Part shown: positions 39,903 to 40,289 of the stretch, one piece after another
Layout of the letters: the number at the start of each line of letters is the position of its first letter
How positions within the stretch are numbered: the stretch's first letter is position 1
From: Mycolicibacter icosiumassiliensis
GTDB lineage: Bacteria > Actinomycetota > Actinomycetes > Mycobacteriales > Mycobacteriaceae
Reading direction: 5' to 3'
DNA length: 40,289 nt
Assembly: GCF_900078685.2 (NCBI RefSeq)
Contig: NZ_LT546166.1
Coordinates: forward strand, 3,801,940-3,842,228
Made by a program: the position numbers and the translations under genes
Notes under the pieces: generated by a model
Database searches by the model: none
What the model was told of the DNA's origin: nothing
What the model saw: the letters and a program-made list of their open reading frames with translations, nothing else

Positions 39903-40160
39903 ATGACTGACCATGAGCTTGCTGAGCAGCTGTTTGCTGTCGTAAAGCCCGATGGATTCGGCATCAAAGGCGAGCTCGCGGCTGGCGAGTATGTCGCAGC
40001 CATCATCGACCTGGTTGAGCAGGCCGCGCTGCGGCCCATTCCCCTGCCACAGGGCCTCGTGGACGCGGTTGCTGAGTTCGCCGACGATCCAGCCCTTGAT
40101 CCTGATGACATCGCCGCGATCCGAGAAGACCTAGCGACGATCGCCGCCATCCGGAGCTGA
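39903..40160 (+). CDS. Small acidic protein of unknown function (85 aa)
   Basis: Helical acidic protein (TDHELAEQLFAVVKPDGFGIKGELAAGEYVAAIIDLVEQAALRP...). ATG at 39903 or the GTG directly before it (39900); a TAGCCT -10-like box lies 7 nt before the GTG, which favours a leaderless start there. No domain recognised. It lies beside the attachment core, as do many small genes at element ends, and is followed by a hairpin. Confidence 0.6.
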   Translation: MTDHELAEQLFAVVKPDGFGIKGELAAGEYVAAIIDLVEQAALRPIPLPQGLVDAVAEFADDPALDPDDIAAIREDLATIAAIRS

Positions 40161-40187
40161 CTGGCCACGAAAAAGCGGGCCGCAATG

Positions 40188-40204
40188 CCTACATGAAATG
40201 TAGG
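40188..40204 (+). terminator. Hairpin CCTACAT-GAA-ATGTAGG
   Basis: Perfect 7-bp stem with a 3-nt loop 28 nt after the stop of the small gene, nested in an imperfect GCGGG.../...CCCGC outer stem. No T-tract follows. It is the expected transcript end. Confidence 0.45.
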
Positions 40205-40289
40205 GGCGCACCCGCAACAGCCAGTCTAACGGAGGGGGGCAACCCCCAAAGGCAGGCAGCCGCCGCTCGTGGCTTAGGCACATACCCCC
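40205..40289. other. Right end of window without a supported gene
   Basis: GC-rich with several short frames; nothing supported by start sites or motifs. Confidence 0.3.

Overview
The window comes from a GC-rich mycobacterium that is not M. tuberculosis. The evidence is leaderless GTG/ATG starts behind TANNNT -10 boxes, mycobacterial IS types, an EspC-like remnant, and about 20 kb whose gene order matches, in inverted orientation, the M. tuberculosis block Rv1078 (pra) to Rv1057. Orthology and family calls rest on recognised protein sequence and synteny; no database search was run.

Positions 1 to about 17,812 are an accessory, plasmid-like or integrated-element region. It opens with a relatively AT-rich cluster of two tiny proteins and a secreted protein (182-1384), followed by a complete ISL3-family IS with a perfect 8-bp target duplication (1397-2805). 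Next come a phage-type GH25 endolysin domain coupled to a small ORF, an EspC-like pseudogene, an intact small serine recombinase, a second secreted protein, an unidentified AT-richer operon (5883-7088) and a hybrid transposase/recombinase remnant. A plasmid maintenance core follows: ParA plus a ribbon-helix-helix partner flanked by shared repeats, two DUF3800-like proteins (one in an operon with a 498-aa HTH protein), a putative Rep protein, a 16-bp inverted-repeat operator, a Zn-finger/coiled-coil protein, a probable polymorphic toxin with its immunity protein, and an OGG-fold-like protein.

At about 17,812 the accessory DNA abuts the first 14 codons of pra. The chromosomal block then runs: cbs, a 5'-truncated lipU, two neighbouring transposases (an unclassified DDE element with 15-bp inverted repeats, and an IS1380-type transposase fused in frame to the C-terminal half of an SGNH hydrolase), fadA3, a Bax-inhibitor-like membrane protein, echA9-echA8-alpha/beta hydrolase, a cysteine dioxygenase-rhodanese operon, two patatin-like lipases, a class II glutamine amidotransferase, a reductase-like protein, fadD14 and the Rv1057-type beta-propeller. 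The core genes are mainly lipid/acyl-CoA catabolism (fadA3, echA8/9, fadD14, lipases) and sulfur amino-acid metabolism (cbs, cysteine dioxygenase, rhodanese). The sulfur operon carries a leaderless polycysteine leader ORF, which suggests cysteine-responsive attenuation.

The right end (38,900-40,289) has a VapBC module with a frameshifted toxin, a tRNA 3'-end-like attachment core, three GTGGGCA repeats phased at 11 bp and a small leaderless gene, so it looks like the edge of another integrated element.
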